A stretch of 64,000 bases of DNA, taken from contig CAWJZU010000039.1 of the NCBI GenBank assembly GCA_963847345.1, positions 1-64,000 on the forward strand, written 5' to 3'. Numbering within the stretch: position 1 is the first letter of the stretch; the number at the start of each line of letters is the position of its first letter. The position numbers and the translations under genes were made by a program. The DNA comes from DATARH01 sp963847345. Its GTDB lineage: Bacteria > Pseudomonadota > Alphaproteobacteria > ATCC43930 > CGMCC-115725. Shown here in pieces: positions 52,820 through 61,749 of this stretch. The notes below the pieces were generated by a model, which saw only the letters and a list, made by a program, of their open reading frames with translations, searched no databases and was not told where the DNA came from.

Positions 52820-53679
52820 CCGACACTAGAGCTGGCGATACTAGAGCCGGCGATATCGATACCGGCCGCTTCGGCGAGGCGCACGAGATCGTCGCGGCCA
52901 GCCAGCATGTCGTCGAGCGAGCCGAACGCGTTCATGTAGTGGCCGCGAAACCCTTGTCCTTCGACGCGGCGAAACATGTCGGCGAAATCGAGATCGCCGT
53001 CGCCCGGCTGCAGATGAACCTCGCAGCCGTTGCGGAAGCAGTCGGCGAGGCGGACTTCATGCACTCGCGTGAAATCGAGTGCATCGACAAAGCCGGCGAC
53101 GCCCTCGGGCACGAGATGCGCGTGATTGGCGGTGAACGACAGGCGGAACGCCGGTGAATGGATGCGGTCGATATAGAAACGCCACTCCTCGACCGTGTGG
53201 GCGAGGTAATGCACCTCGGCGTCATCGGGTTCTTTGTTCAGATTTTCGAGCAGGACCAATGCGCCGCGTCGCTCGGCGTAATCCGTGAGGCGCGTCAGCC
53301 GCTCAAGCCCGGCCCGCATCCGCTCGTCGCGATCCGAGGTAAAGTGGAACCCGGCATGAACGACGATCCATCCGGCGCCGAGCAGCGCCGCGGCGTCAAC
53401 ATAGGCTTCGAGATAGCGATCGACGGCATCGCCGACAAACGGCGCGTATTCAGCGACATTGACCGCCGATGCGGTATGAAGGCCGAGGCGGATGCCGTGA
53501 CGCTCGCACCCGGCGCGCACTGCCGCCGCCCGCGCGCTGTCGATCGTGCCGAGCGCGTTGGCTCCGGTATCGAGCTGAACGTCGATGAAGCGCACCCGAT
53601 GCTCGGCCGCCCAGGCGATGGCATCCTCGATCCGCAATTTGCGTCCGACATCGACCCCGATCCGGTCGCGCAATGTCAT
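52816..53679 (-). CDS. Sugar phosphate isomerase/epimerase (TIM barrel)
   Basis: 287 residues of the AP-endonuclease-2/xylose-isomerase-like TIM-barrel family. Metal and active-site elements are GWIVVHAGFHFTSDRDERM, then LVLLENLNKEPDDAEVHYLA, the FRLSFTANHAHLVPEG block and HLQPGDGDLDFADMF. It may isomerise or epimerise a sugar; the substrate is unknown. ATG at 53679 is 39 bases after the WcbI gene, and the stop overlaps the FkbM start. Confidence 0.85.
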   Translation of the reverse strand: MTLRDRIGVDVGRKLRIEDAIAWAAEHRVRFIDVQLDTGANALGTIDSARAAAVRAGCERHGIRLGLHTASAVNVAEYAPFVGDAVDRYLEAYVDAAALLGAGWIVVHAGFHFTSDRDERMRAGLERLTRLTDYAERRGALVLLENLNKEPDDAEVHYLAHTVEEWRFYIDRIHSPAFRLSFTANHAHLVPEGVAGFVDALDFTRVHEVRLADCFRNGCEVHLQPGDGDLDFADMFRRVEGQGFRGHYMNAFGSLDDMLAGRDDLVRLAEAAGIDIAGSSIASSSVG

Positions 53680-53717
53680 CGGTGCGCCTTCCACTTGCCT
53701 CTCCAGCCCCGGACCGC

Positions 53718-55604
53718 TCAGCCGTAATGCTCGATGTAGCTGCGGATATAACTCTCCCAGGTCACGTCGAGCCCGCGGCTCAGGTAGCGGGTCCCCTCGT
53801 CGGCCCATCGCATCCCGAGATCGCGCGCCACTTTCGGGTGTACCGGGATTTGCGGATTGCCCAGCGACGCGTCGTAGGTTTCGTCGAGTGCGACCGGGGC
53901 GGTGACGCCGAGCGATTTCGCGACCGATTGCATCAACAGGTTGAACACCTGCCAATTCGGCCGGACGGTCGTATGGAATATCCGTCTGATCTGGAAGTTT
54001 TCGAGAATATAGCTGCCGATCGCGAACCCGAACTTCTTGTCCATGCCGGCAAGGCGGCGAATTTCGAGTTCGTGCAGCCGGCGGTAATTGACGATGCCCG
54101 GCACGTCGAGCGAGCGGTAGGCGTGAAACCGCGCCTCCCGGTCCGGGATTTCCCGGCGCAGGCGGCCCAGAAGTCCGTCGAGATACGGGAAGGTCAGGTT
54201 CGGCGCCTCCCGCTCGTTCGCTTCCTTGTCGCCGGGCCCGTTCCACGCGTCGAACGGCCACGGCGAGGCGAACCGCACCAGCGGGAAGCGGAGCGCTTCG
54301 GCGCCGGGACGCACGCTGTCGCGCAGCGGGAATTCGTCCCACAGCCGGATGTCCTGGATCAGCAGGACGTCGCAGGTTTCGAGATCGCGCGCCGCGAATT
54401 CGTGCAGGTTCCGCGGCAGCTGGATGAAATGGTATTTCACATCAAACAGCCGGTTCAGCGTCTCGATGCGGGTAAACCCCTGCCGCAGCGTTTCCGATTG
54501 GCAATTGCCGATGATCACCAGCTTGCGCCGCGCCGAGCGATAGCCGGGCAATAACGGCCTCACAGCCGGCCGGCCGGGGTCGGGGCCGGAAGCCCCATCG
54601 GATGCGGTGTCCCCGGTCGGGCCGGTCGGATCGTCCAGTTTGATCAGATCGACGGCTTCGATAGCCAATGACGCGATGCCGCGATGGTAGAGCCTGATGT
54701 CGAACGGCGCGTCCGCCCCGGCCTCGAGCGATAGATCGGCCGGCACGGCGAAATCGAGCGCAACCGGTCCGGCATCGAGGTCTTCGGCGCCGATTTCGCA
54801 TCGCGCCAGTTCGATCCCGTTTGTTTCGGGCTGTCGGGCCAGCAGCATCGGCCAGCGGCGGCTGCGCCACCGGCTGGCGCCGAAGACCGCGATCCCGAGC
54901 GCCGGCCGGTCCCGTCTCCGTGTCTTGCCGCAATGCGCGCGCACAACCACCCGGAAGGGCCCGCCGGGCAACCGCAAATACGGCCATCCGCCGTAAAGCA
55001 GGCACCCCGCCGGTTCATGCCGCCACGCGGCAACCCCGCCGCCGCTTGTGCGCCGGCCAAGCCAAGTCTTGTTCAGCCGGCCGAGCAGTCGCCACCGGCT
55101 TAGGCTCGCCGAGGAAGGCGTGTCCTCCGGCAGCCTTTCGAGATCGACCGAAGTGATCGCCAGGTCGGCATTGCCGAAATGAAAAAAGCGGAACTCGTAG
55201 CGGCCCTCATTGTCGCTTTCGAGGCTATGCTCGATAGGAACCTCGAAACCGAGCGCGCCCAAACCGCCGACGAGCTCATCCTCGGTGAAATCACGCCATT
55301 GCTGTTGAAACCGGCTGAGCACGATGATTTCGACGCCGACGACCGGATGCGAACGCATCCGCGGCGGGCCGCAGCGGACGTGAAAGGTAAGCCGGTAGCG
55401 TCCTCGCGGCAGGTGAAGATACGGCCCGTATAGAAAGCATCCGGCCGGCTCGGAGCGATCGAGGCTGACCGAGTTGTCGGGCTGCCGCGCGCCGGCCGCA
55501 CCTTTTTCAAGCCGGCGCAGAATATCCCAATGCGACAGCGCCGTATTTGTCCCTTGCTCGGCAGGCGGCAAGCCGGGATTTCGCAGCGCCAGATCGGCAA
55601 CCAT
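53718..55604 (-). CDS. WcbI-domain protein with duplicated N-terminal module
   Basis: 628 residues. The C-terminal half (about 358-628) resembles the WcbI family of putative CoA-binding polysaccharide acetyltransferases: KLVIIGNCQSETLRQGF, the VLLIQDIRLWDEFPLRDS segment, TFPYLDGLLGRLRREIP and FAIGSYILENFQIRRIFH. The N-terminal half holds two related modules at about 51-158 and 196-322. Each opens EPAG-C-x-L-Y-G...L-x-L-P and closes with a segment ending VDLERL or VDLIKL. This looks like a repeated beta-sandwich, perhaps sugar-binding. No signal peptide. ATG at 55604 follows a weak ribosome site; TTG at 55607 is also possible. It leads an operon with an isomerase and an FkbM methyltransferase. 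Confidence 0.75.
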   Translation of the reverse strand: MVADLALRNPGLPPAEQGTNTALSHWDILRRLEKGAAGARQPDNSVSLDRSEPAGCFLYGPYLHLPRGRYRLTFHVRCGPPRMRSHPVVGVEIIVLSRFQQQWRDFTEDELVGGLGALGFEVPIEHSLESDNEGRYEFRFFHFGNADLAITSVDLERLPEDTPSSASLSRWRLLGRLNKTWLGRRTSGGGVAAWRHEPAGCLLYGGWPYLRLPGGPFRVVVRAHCGKTRRRDRPALGIAVFGASRWRSRRWPMLLARQPETNGIELARCEIGAEDLDAGPVALDFAVPADLSLEAGADAPFDIRLYHRGIASLAIEAVDLIKLDDPTGPTGDTASDGASGPDPGRPAVRPLLPGYRSARRKLVIIGNCQSETLRQGFTRIETLNRLFDVKYHFIQLPRNLHEFAARDLETCDVLLIQDIRLWDEFPLRDSVRPGAEALRFPLVRFASPWPFDAWNGPGDKEANEREAPNLTFPYLDGLLGRLRREIPDREARFHAYRSLDVPGIVNYRRLHELEIRRLAGMDKKFGFAIGSYILENFQIRRIFHTTVRPNWQVFNLLMQSVAKSLGVTAPVALDETYDASLGNPQIPVHPKVARDLGMRWADEGTRYLSRGLDVTWESYIRSYIEHYG

Positions 55605-55693
55605 CAACTGAACTGCCCGCCACCGTTCGGATCATTCAGACCGCGCGGAGCCTGACGGATCGGGCGGGCCAAAGCAAGAAGAGCGAGCAACAC

Positions 55694-55710
55694 GCACCGG
55701 CTTCCGGTGC
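55694..55710. other. Short perfect hairpin
   Basis: GCACCGG-CTT-CCGGTGC forms a 7-bp stem with a 3-base loop in the gap between the double cold-shock gene and the WcbI gene. Both run leftward, so it could end cold-shock transcription. No T-run. Confidence 0.3.
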
Positions 55711-55803
55711 ACGCCCGTCCCATCAGGGCTGTAGGCGCCGCCTTGAACGAACCGCGGCCGGCCGCCCGGGCCTGAACCGGCGGCTAGGCGGCCGCGTGTC
55801 GCG

Positions 55804-56448
55804 TCACGCCAGGCGGATCGCCGCGGCTTCCGGTCCTTTGCGGCCCTCGGCGATGTCGACGACCACACGCTGGCCTTCGTCGAGCCCCGGCAATCCGGCC
55901 CGTTGCAGCGCCGAGGCATGCACGAACACGTCCTTGCCGCCGCCATCGCGCACGATGAAGCCAAAGCCTTTCATCGCGTTATACCATTTGACCGTGCCGG
56001 TCTCCTGGGATGTCACTTCGAGCGGCGGACGATCGCCTCCCGGCGGACGGAAACCGCCGCTGGCGCCCATCCGGGGCGCCCGAGGCGGCGGCGCCACCCC
56101 GCCGGTGCTGGTATCGACGCTCAGCACCTCGGTGACTTGCGGTCCGCGCTGCCCCTGCGCGACGCGAACCTCCAGCGTATCGCCGGGCTGGACGGCGGTT
56201 ACGCCGCCGCGCCCCAGCACCGTGGCGTGCAGGAACGCATCACCCGAGCCGTCGGAAAGCTCGACAAACCCGAACCCTTTCTCGGGTTTGAACCATTTCA
56301 CGACGGCGCTGACCACCGGCCCGGAGGGCTCGTCGAAGCGCGGTCGGCTGAACCGCGGAGTCATGCCAAAATCGCGCGGCGGCGGCTCGAATTCCGGATC
56401 GTCAAAGCTGCGGCGGCGCCTCTGCCGAAAATTCCTGTCCTTTTCCAA
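55804..56448 (-). CDS. Tandem cold-shock domain protein
   Basis: 214 residues with two cold-shock domains, at about 46-112 and 147-213, each carrying RNP1-like motifs (KPEKGFGFVEL and NAMKGFGFIVRD) and a D-A-F-L-H or D-V-F-V-H RNP2. A basic/Arg-rich N-terminus (RNFRQRRRRSFDD) is typical of the alphaproteobacterial double-CSD family, whose members bind RNA and act as chaperones at low temperature. It starts at TTG 56448 with AGGA upstream. The gap to the oppositely directed Mo-hydroxylase gene is about 235 bases. Confidence 0.88.
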   Translation of the reverse strand: MEKDRNFRQRRRRSFDDPEFEPPPRDFGMTPRFSRPRFDEPSGPVVSAVVKWFKPEKGFGFVELSDGSGDAFLHATVLGRGGVTAVQPGDTLEVRVAQGQRGPQVTEVLSVDTSTGGVAPPPRAPRMGASGGFRPPGGDRPPLEVTSQETGTVKWYNAMKGFGFIVRDGGGKDVFVHASALQRAGLPGLDEGQRVVVDIAEGRKGPEAAAIRLA

Positions 56449-56683
56449 CTCACTATCCTGATCTCACACCCGGCCCGGTGCAATCATGCCACATTTTCGC
56501 CGTGAGAGTGAACGGTGATCGCGATCCTCGTCAACATCTGATGCATCGCGCTATGCGCTGCGGCCAGCCTGGTTGGCGACCAGCTTTCCGAACGCGACGC
56601 CGCCATTGGAAGGTCTTGTGTTTGCAGCCGTGTCGCGCGAGGCTAGGGGCAGTCAGCGAGACAACGCGTGAAGGAGACCAGCC

Positions 56684-58970
56684 ATGAACGATGTCGTGGG
56701 CCGCTATAAATGGGTTGGCACCCGGCCGATCCGGCCGGACGGCGTGCCAAAAGTCACCGGCAAGGCCATGTACGCCGCCGACTATACGATGCCCGGGGCG
56801 ATCATCGGCAGGATCCTGCGTTCGCCGCATGCGCATGCGCGGATCCGCTCGATCGACACCTCGAAGGCCGAGCGGCTGCCCGGCGTCAAGGCGGTCGTGA
56901 CCGGGAAGGACCTCCCGGACCACAAATTCGAATATGTCGGCCCGGAGCGGGTCGCGGTCAATTTCTGGCATGTCACGCGCAACGTCATGGCGCGTGAGAA
57001 GGCGATGTATGAGGGGCACGCAGTTGCCGCAGTCGCCGCGATCGACGCCGCCACGGCCGAGGAGGCGCTGTCGCTGATCGATGTCGATTACGAGGTGCTG
57101 CCGCACGCGATCGACGTCGATGACGCGATGCGGGAAGACGCGCCGCTGTTGTTTGAGGACATGATCACGCGCGGCGTCGAGCCGGCCCCGACCAAGCCGT
57201 CGAACGTCTCGAAAAAGCTCGAATTCAGCATCGGCGATCTCGACGCCGGCTTCGCGCAGGCCGACGTCGTCGTCGAGGAGGAGTTCAAGACCGCCGCGGT
57301 CCATCAGGGTTACATCGAACCGCACGCCTGCTGCGTGCGCGTCGATCCCGACGGACAGACCGAAATCTGGTCGTCGAGCCAGGGCCATTTCGTCGTTCGC
57401 GCGCTTACCGCCAAGCTCTTGAACAAGCCGGTCGGCGACGTGCGCTGCGCCCCGGCCGAAATCGGCGGCGGGTTCGGCGGCAAGACCGTCATCTATCTTG
57501 AGCCGGTCGCGGCGCTGCTGTCGCAGAAATCAGGCCGCCCGGTAAAGATCACGATGACGCGCGACGAGGTGTTTAAGGCCACCGGCCCGACCTCGGGCTC
57601 GTCGATGTGGGTCAAGATGGGTGTAACGAAGGACGGCAAGATCACCGCCGCCGAGGGCATTTTCAAGTTCCAGGCTGGTGCGTTCCCGGGATCGCCGGTG
57701 ATGAATGCCTGCCTGTGCTCCTTCGCGCCCTATGCGATCGAGAACGCCCACACGGTCGGCTACGACGTCGTCTGCAACCGGCCGAAATCGGCCGCCTATC
57801 GCGCGCCGGGCTCGCCGATCTCGGCCTTCGCGGTCGAGAGCGTCGTCGACATGCTGGCCAAGAAGATCGGCATGGACCCGCTCGAACTGCGCCGCAAGAA
57901 TGCCGCCGGACCGGGCACGGCGATGATTTACGGGCCGAAGCTTGCCCATGGCGGTTACATCGAGACGCTCGAAGCCTGCCTCAACCACCCGGACTACAAG
58001 AAGCCGCTCGGACCGAACCAGGGGCGCGGCGCCGCGTCGGGCTACTGGTTCAACGGCGGTGGCGAGTTCGAGCGCGACGGTGCAGATCAACGCCGACGGC
58101 ACGATCCTCGTCGCGACCGGCAGCGTCGATGTCGGCGGGTCGCGCGCCTCGATGGCGCTAATGGCGGCTGAGACCTTCGGCGTCCCGTACGAGCAGGTGC
58201 GCGCGATCGTCGCCGACACCGCCTCGGTCGGCTACACGCATGTGACCGGCGGTTCGCGCGTAACGTTCGCAACCGGCATGGCGGTCGTCGATGCGTCGAA
58301 GAAACTCGTCGACGAGCTGCGCGGCCGCGCCGCGATGATCTGGGGCGTCGATCCCGAGGGCGTCATCTGGGAGGAGGGTCACGCCAAGCCGGCCTCCAGC
58401 AATGTCGGCGATTTCCCGCCGCTGTCGCTCCGTGAAATCGCCAGCAAGGCGGCGCTGACCGGCGGACCGCTGACCTCGGCCGCGTCGGTCAATGCCGGCG
58501 GACAGGCCCCCGGCTTCTCGACGCAGTTCTGCGATGTCGAAGTCGATCCCGAGACCGGCAAGGTGACCATACTGCGCTTTGTCGTTGCGCAGGACGCCGG
58601 CAAGGCGATCCACCCGTCCTATGTCGAGGGCCAAATGCAGGGTGGCGTCGTCCAGGGGATCGGCTGGGCGCTCAACGAGGAGTACATCTACGACAAGCAG
58701 GGGCGGCTCGATAACGCCGGGTTCCTCGACTACCGCTGCCCGGTCGCCTCGGACCTGCCGATGATCGATACGATCGTCGTCGAGGTGCCGAACCCGACGC
58801 ACCCCTACGGCGCCAAGGGGGTCGGCGAGGTCAATATCTGCCCGCCGATGGCGGCGATCGCCAACGCGATCGAGAACGCGATCGGCGTGCGGTTGACCGA
58901 TTTGCCGATGTCGCCGCCGAAGGTGCGCGCCGCGGTGGACGAGATGCAGCCGAAGCTGGCGGCCGAGTAG
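56684..58970 (+). pseudogene. Xanthine dehydrogenase-family Mo-binding large subunit, one frameshift
   Basis: About 762 residues, normal length for the large subunit. It opens RPDGVPKVTGKAMYAADYT. The cofactor and active-site elements are GGGFGGK near 265, AYRAPG near 370 and the catalytic Glu in YGAKGVGEVN near 715. A frame change near 58072 must be bridged between GGEFE and ATVQINADG. It transfers an oxygen from water to a carbon using molybdopterin cytosine dinucleotide. The iron-sulfur and FAD subunits are not adjacent, so it is an orphan here. AAGGAG precedes ATG at 56684. Confidence 0.85.
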
Positions 58971-58980
58971 ACCCGGACCC

Positions 58981-59048
58981 GTCACTGCGAGCGGAGCGAA
59001 GCAATCTTGGCGCGTAGGAGGTTCCGTCCGATCGAGATTGCTTCGACC
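58981..59048. repeat. GTCACTGCGAG...GAAGCAATC dispersed repeat
   Basis: GAAGCAATCT pairs with GAGATTGCTTC further on, a copy of the same repeat family as 5377. It lies between the Mo-hydroxylase gene and the MoaD-like gene. Confidence 0.55.
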
Positions 59049-59114
59049 GTTGCATCGCCGCCGCCTGGCGCGGCCGCGGTGCTTCGCGATGGCCAAAAAA
59101 CAGGAGGTAAGGCG

Positions 59115-59372
59115 ATGCCGACCGCGCACGTCGTTCTGTCGAGCGGCTTTAGCCGGCGCTATACTGGCGGCGCGCGCGAGTTCGACATCGAAGCGACGAC
59201 GATGCGCGACGTGCTCAAGGAGCTCGATCGTCGCTACCCCGGCATCCACGATCACCTCGTCGAGGAGACCACTGTCGCGATAGACGGTGAGATCCACGAC
59301 GAGCCGGCCTATTTTCAGCGCATCCGCCCCGGCTGCGAAATCTTCTTCATCCCGAAACTCGAAGGCGGCTGA
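59115..59372 (+). CDS. MoaD/ThiS-family ubiquitin-like protein ending Gly-Gly
   Basis: 85 residues. A beta-grasp pattern (HVVLSSGFSRRYTGGAREFD, TMRDVLKELDRRYPGIHDHL, CEIFFIPKLEGG) ends in the Gly-Gly that sulfur-carrier proteins thiolate after adenylation. It is probably a sulfur donor for molybdopterin or another cofactor; a different carrier role is possible. The strong ribosome site AGGAGGTAAGG fixes ATG at 59115. It follows a Mo-hydroxylase large subunit and precedes a crotonase. Confidence 0.85.
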   Translation: MPTAHVVLSSGFSRRYTGGAREFDIEATTMRDVLKELDRRYPGIHDHLVEETTVAIDGEIHDEPAYFQRIRPGCEIFFIPKLEGG

Positions 59373-59455
59373 CGCGCGCCGGCGCTTTCGGGTGAGCGGC
59401 GCCGGCGAGACGCTGGGGTTCGTCCCAATTGTGACACCGGCTGCGGAGAAGCAAC

Positions 59456-60373
59456 TTGCCGATCGACTACGAAAAGCGTGACGGGGTCGCCTACATCACG
59501 CTGAACAATCCGGCGAAGGCCAATATCCTCGACAAGGAAACCTCGGACGCTATCTCCGAGGCCTGGATCGACGTCTGGGAAGACCGCGAGATCCGCTGCG
59601 CGATCGTGACCGGCGCCGGCGAGCGGCATTTCTGCGGCGGGCACAATCTGGCGCCGCGCGAGAACATCACCGACGAAGAGCGGGAGTATCTGCGCACGCA
59701 ACGCATTTTCTGGCCGCTCGCCGGCACCGTGCACGGCCAGAAGACCGGCCTCGATGGCCGCATGGGCGACCATTACCCGCGCGTCTGGAAACCGGTCATC
59801 GCCGCCGTCAACGGCTGGGCGGCTGGCGCCGGGCTCTACCTGTTGCTGGCCTCGACCGATATCCGCGTCGCGAGCCGCGAGCACGCCCGGTTCAAATTCG
59901 CGCTGACGACGCAGGGCTGGCTTGGCCACGGCCCCGGCGCGACGCTGCTGTTGAAGCAGCTCCGCTACATCGACGCGATGAAGATGCTGCTGACCGACGA
60001 TCCGGTCGATGCCGAGGAAGCCTTGCGCATCGGCCTGATCAACGAGGTCGTGCCGCATGCCGAGCTGATGGCGCGGGCCGAGAAGATCGCCCGCCATATC
60101 GTGACGATGCCGCCGGTCGCGTTGCGCATGATGAAGGAGTTCGTCGTTCGCTTCGGCGACCTGCCGACCGACCAGGCGTGGCACGTGCAGAACCTGATCA
60201 ACAACCTCTTGATCCAGGTGACGACCGACGGCGAGGAGGGCCGCCGCGCGTTCAACGAGAAACGCCCGCCTAACTTCACCGGCGCCCTGCGCCGCCGCGG
60301 CGATGCTTGGCCGGAACTGTCCGAGGAAGACGCCAATCGCCTCGACGACGCGTACCGGAGCGGCGAGTTCTGA
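59456..60373 (+). CDS. Enoyl-CoA hydratase/isomerase 2
   Basis: 305 residues, about 45 longer than usual, with a C-terminal extension (FNEKRPPNFTGALRRRGDAW). Crotonase blocks are CAIVTGAGERHFCGGHNLAP and KPVIAAVNGWAAGAGLYLLL. Both catalytic Glu positions of hydratases are replaced in the second helix (WAAGAGLYLLLAS), so hydration is not assured. TTG at 59456 follows GGAGAAGCAAC. It is 83 bases after the MoaD-like gene, probably in the same unit. Confidence 0.83.
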   Translation: MPIDYEKRDGVAYITLNNPAKANILDKETSDAISEAWIDVWEDREIRCAIVTGAGERHFCGGHNLAPRENITDEEREYLRTQRIFWPLAGTVHGQKTGLDGRMGDHYPRVWKPVIAAVNGWAAGAGLYLLLASTDIRVASREHARFKFALTTQGWLGHGPGATLLLKQLRYIDAMKMLLTDDPVDAEEALRIGLINEVVPHAELMARAEKIARHIVTMPPVALRMMKEFVVRFGDLPTDQAWHVQNLINNLLIQVTTDGEEGRRAFNEKRPPNFTGALRRRGDAWPELSEEDANRLDDAYRSGEF

Positions 60374-60701
60374 ATCGGCCTAACGTCCCGCAAGCTGGAT
60401 AGATGAAGCGCAACTAAGCGCGCAGCCCTGATACGCAGACCAGGCGTCCAACAAACGCCGGGCTACCGAACTGCCAGGCCTTCTTTGTTGCCGAACCCCC
60501 TTTGGAGAGCCCGCCGCTCACCATAAGCCGGCTCGGCGATGCATTGCTTGCGCGCTTTTTATGAAAAATTCGCCGGGCTCTCACGCTCCGCTGACGGTGC
60601 CCTGGAATCATGTGCCGGCATCTACACGGCACGCTAGGGCACCGCTTACCGCGGTATCGCCGCCGAACCGCCGCAAGGTAGATGCAGGTGGAGTTCGTGC
60701 C
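60374..60701. other. Gap with no supported gene
   Basis: 328 bases between the crotonase and the cyclase. A longer cyclase start at 60561 is possible but lacks a good ribosome site and family support. No repeat, hairpin with T-run or RNA gene was recognised. Confidence 0.4.
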
Positions 60702-61613
60702 ATGCCTAAGAGAGTCCATGTCAGCTGGATCGAGCACGCCGAGAGCAGGCTGGTCAGAGGACACGCCATGCTCCAGCGGTCGGCATCCGAGCCGCATGTC
60801 AGCATCGCGTACGCCAAATCAGGTTCGGCTTGGCTCGACTGGTTGCGCGAGCTGGGTCGGCCGCTTGCCCGCACCACGCCGTTAACGCGATCGCCTGGGG
60901 TGGGATTGACCGTCCCCGTTCAGGCGCATCCCGCTGCCGCGTTAAAGCTTGCGTCCGCTGATGCGGATGACGACAGAATCCCCGCCGCTGTCCTCGTAAC
61001 CGATATCGTGGGCTCGACAAAGCTGGTGGCGGCGTTGGGGGATCGAAATTGGCGGGATCTGCTCGATCGGCACGACAATGCGATACGCGGTCAGATCAAG
61101 CGGTTCGGCGGAATTGAAGTCGGGAACCGCGGAGACGGCTTTGTCGTCGTCTTTGACACTCCGCTGCGCGCCGTTTGCTGCACGACCGCAATCGCCGAGA
61201 TTGTTGACCCACTGGGTATTTCGCTGCGTTGCGGCCTCCATTTCGGGAAGGTCCACTTCAAGCGAAGCAGGATCAGCGGCATCGCGGCTCACATCGCGGC
61301 CCGCATAGCGGCGGCAGCGAACCCCGGCGAAGCCCTCGTTTCAAACACGGCTCGTGACCTGGTCGTCGGGACGGGCCTCGTTTTTGAGGACCGTGGCTTA
61401 CACCGGCTCCGCGATGTACCGGAAGAATTCCAGCTGTATTCGGTGCGTGCGATCGCTGCCCCAAAAATCGCGGATATCACCGACGAGCAGGCCGGAGATC
61501 GAAACGAGCAGCCATCGTGGATGCCGGCCGGGCGCAACTCACCCGTGCCGAAAGTGAGCGAACCGGCGAGTACGCCGGTCGCGCCTCTCGGAAACGGCCG
61601 TTTCGTGGAATGA
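60702..61613 (+). CDS. Class III adenylate/guanylate cyclase
   Basis: 303 residues. The cyclase domain (about 93-250) has AAVLVTDIVGSTKLV with metal Asp101, GGIEVGNRGDGFVVVF with metal Asp145 and AHIAARIAAAANPGEALVS with the transition-state Arg201; the Asn of many cyclases is His here, as often seen in this subfamily. RGLHRLRDVPEEFQLYSV ends the domain. In many relatives this domain follows an alpha/beta hydrolase; here only about 90 unrecognised residues precede it. It could make cAMP or cGMP. GGAG lies nine bases before ATG at 60702. Confidence 0.83.
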   Translation: MPKRVHVSWIEHAESRLVRGHAMLQRSASEPHVSIAYAKSGSAWLDWLRELGRPLARTTPLTRSPGVGLTVPVQAHPAAALKLASADADDDRIPAAVLVTDIVGSTKLVAALGDRNWRDLLDRHDNAIRGQIKRFGGIEVGNRGDGFVVVFDTPLRAVCCTTAIAEIVDPLGISLRCGLHFGKVHFKRSRISGIAAHIAARIAAAANPGEALVSNTARDLVVGTGLVFEDRGLHRLRDVPEEFQLYSVRAIAAPKIADITDEQAGDRNEQPSWMPAGRNSPVPKVSEPASTPVAPLGNGRFVE

Positions 61614-61749
61614 GCGGACGGCTTGACGTTGCCAGTCGCCGCGGAAGGGCGTCAGCCGCGCCCCGATAGGTTAGCCCGGATCGATAATCGATCCGAGCTG
61701 TCGGGGATTGGGGCTGCCGCCCGCCCGCCCCCGCGCGTCGCGGTTGCGC

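Noticed and set aside
60379..60385. GCCTAAC similar to an integron attC end
   Set aside because: No paired GTTAGGC or inner inverted repeat at a suitable distance, and no integrase.
60414..60797. Minus-strand reading frame of 127 codons across the gap before the cyclase
   Set aside because: No ribosome site, low-complexity composition and overlap with the well-supported cyclase start.
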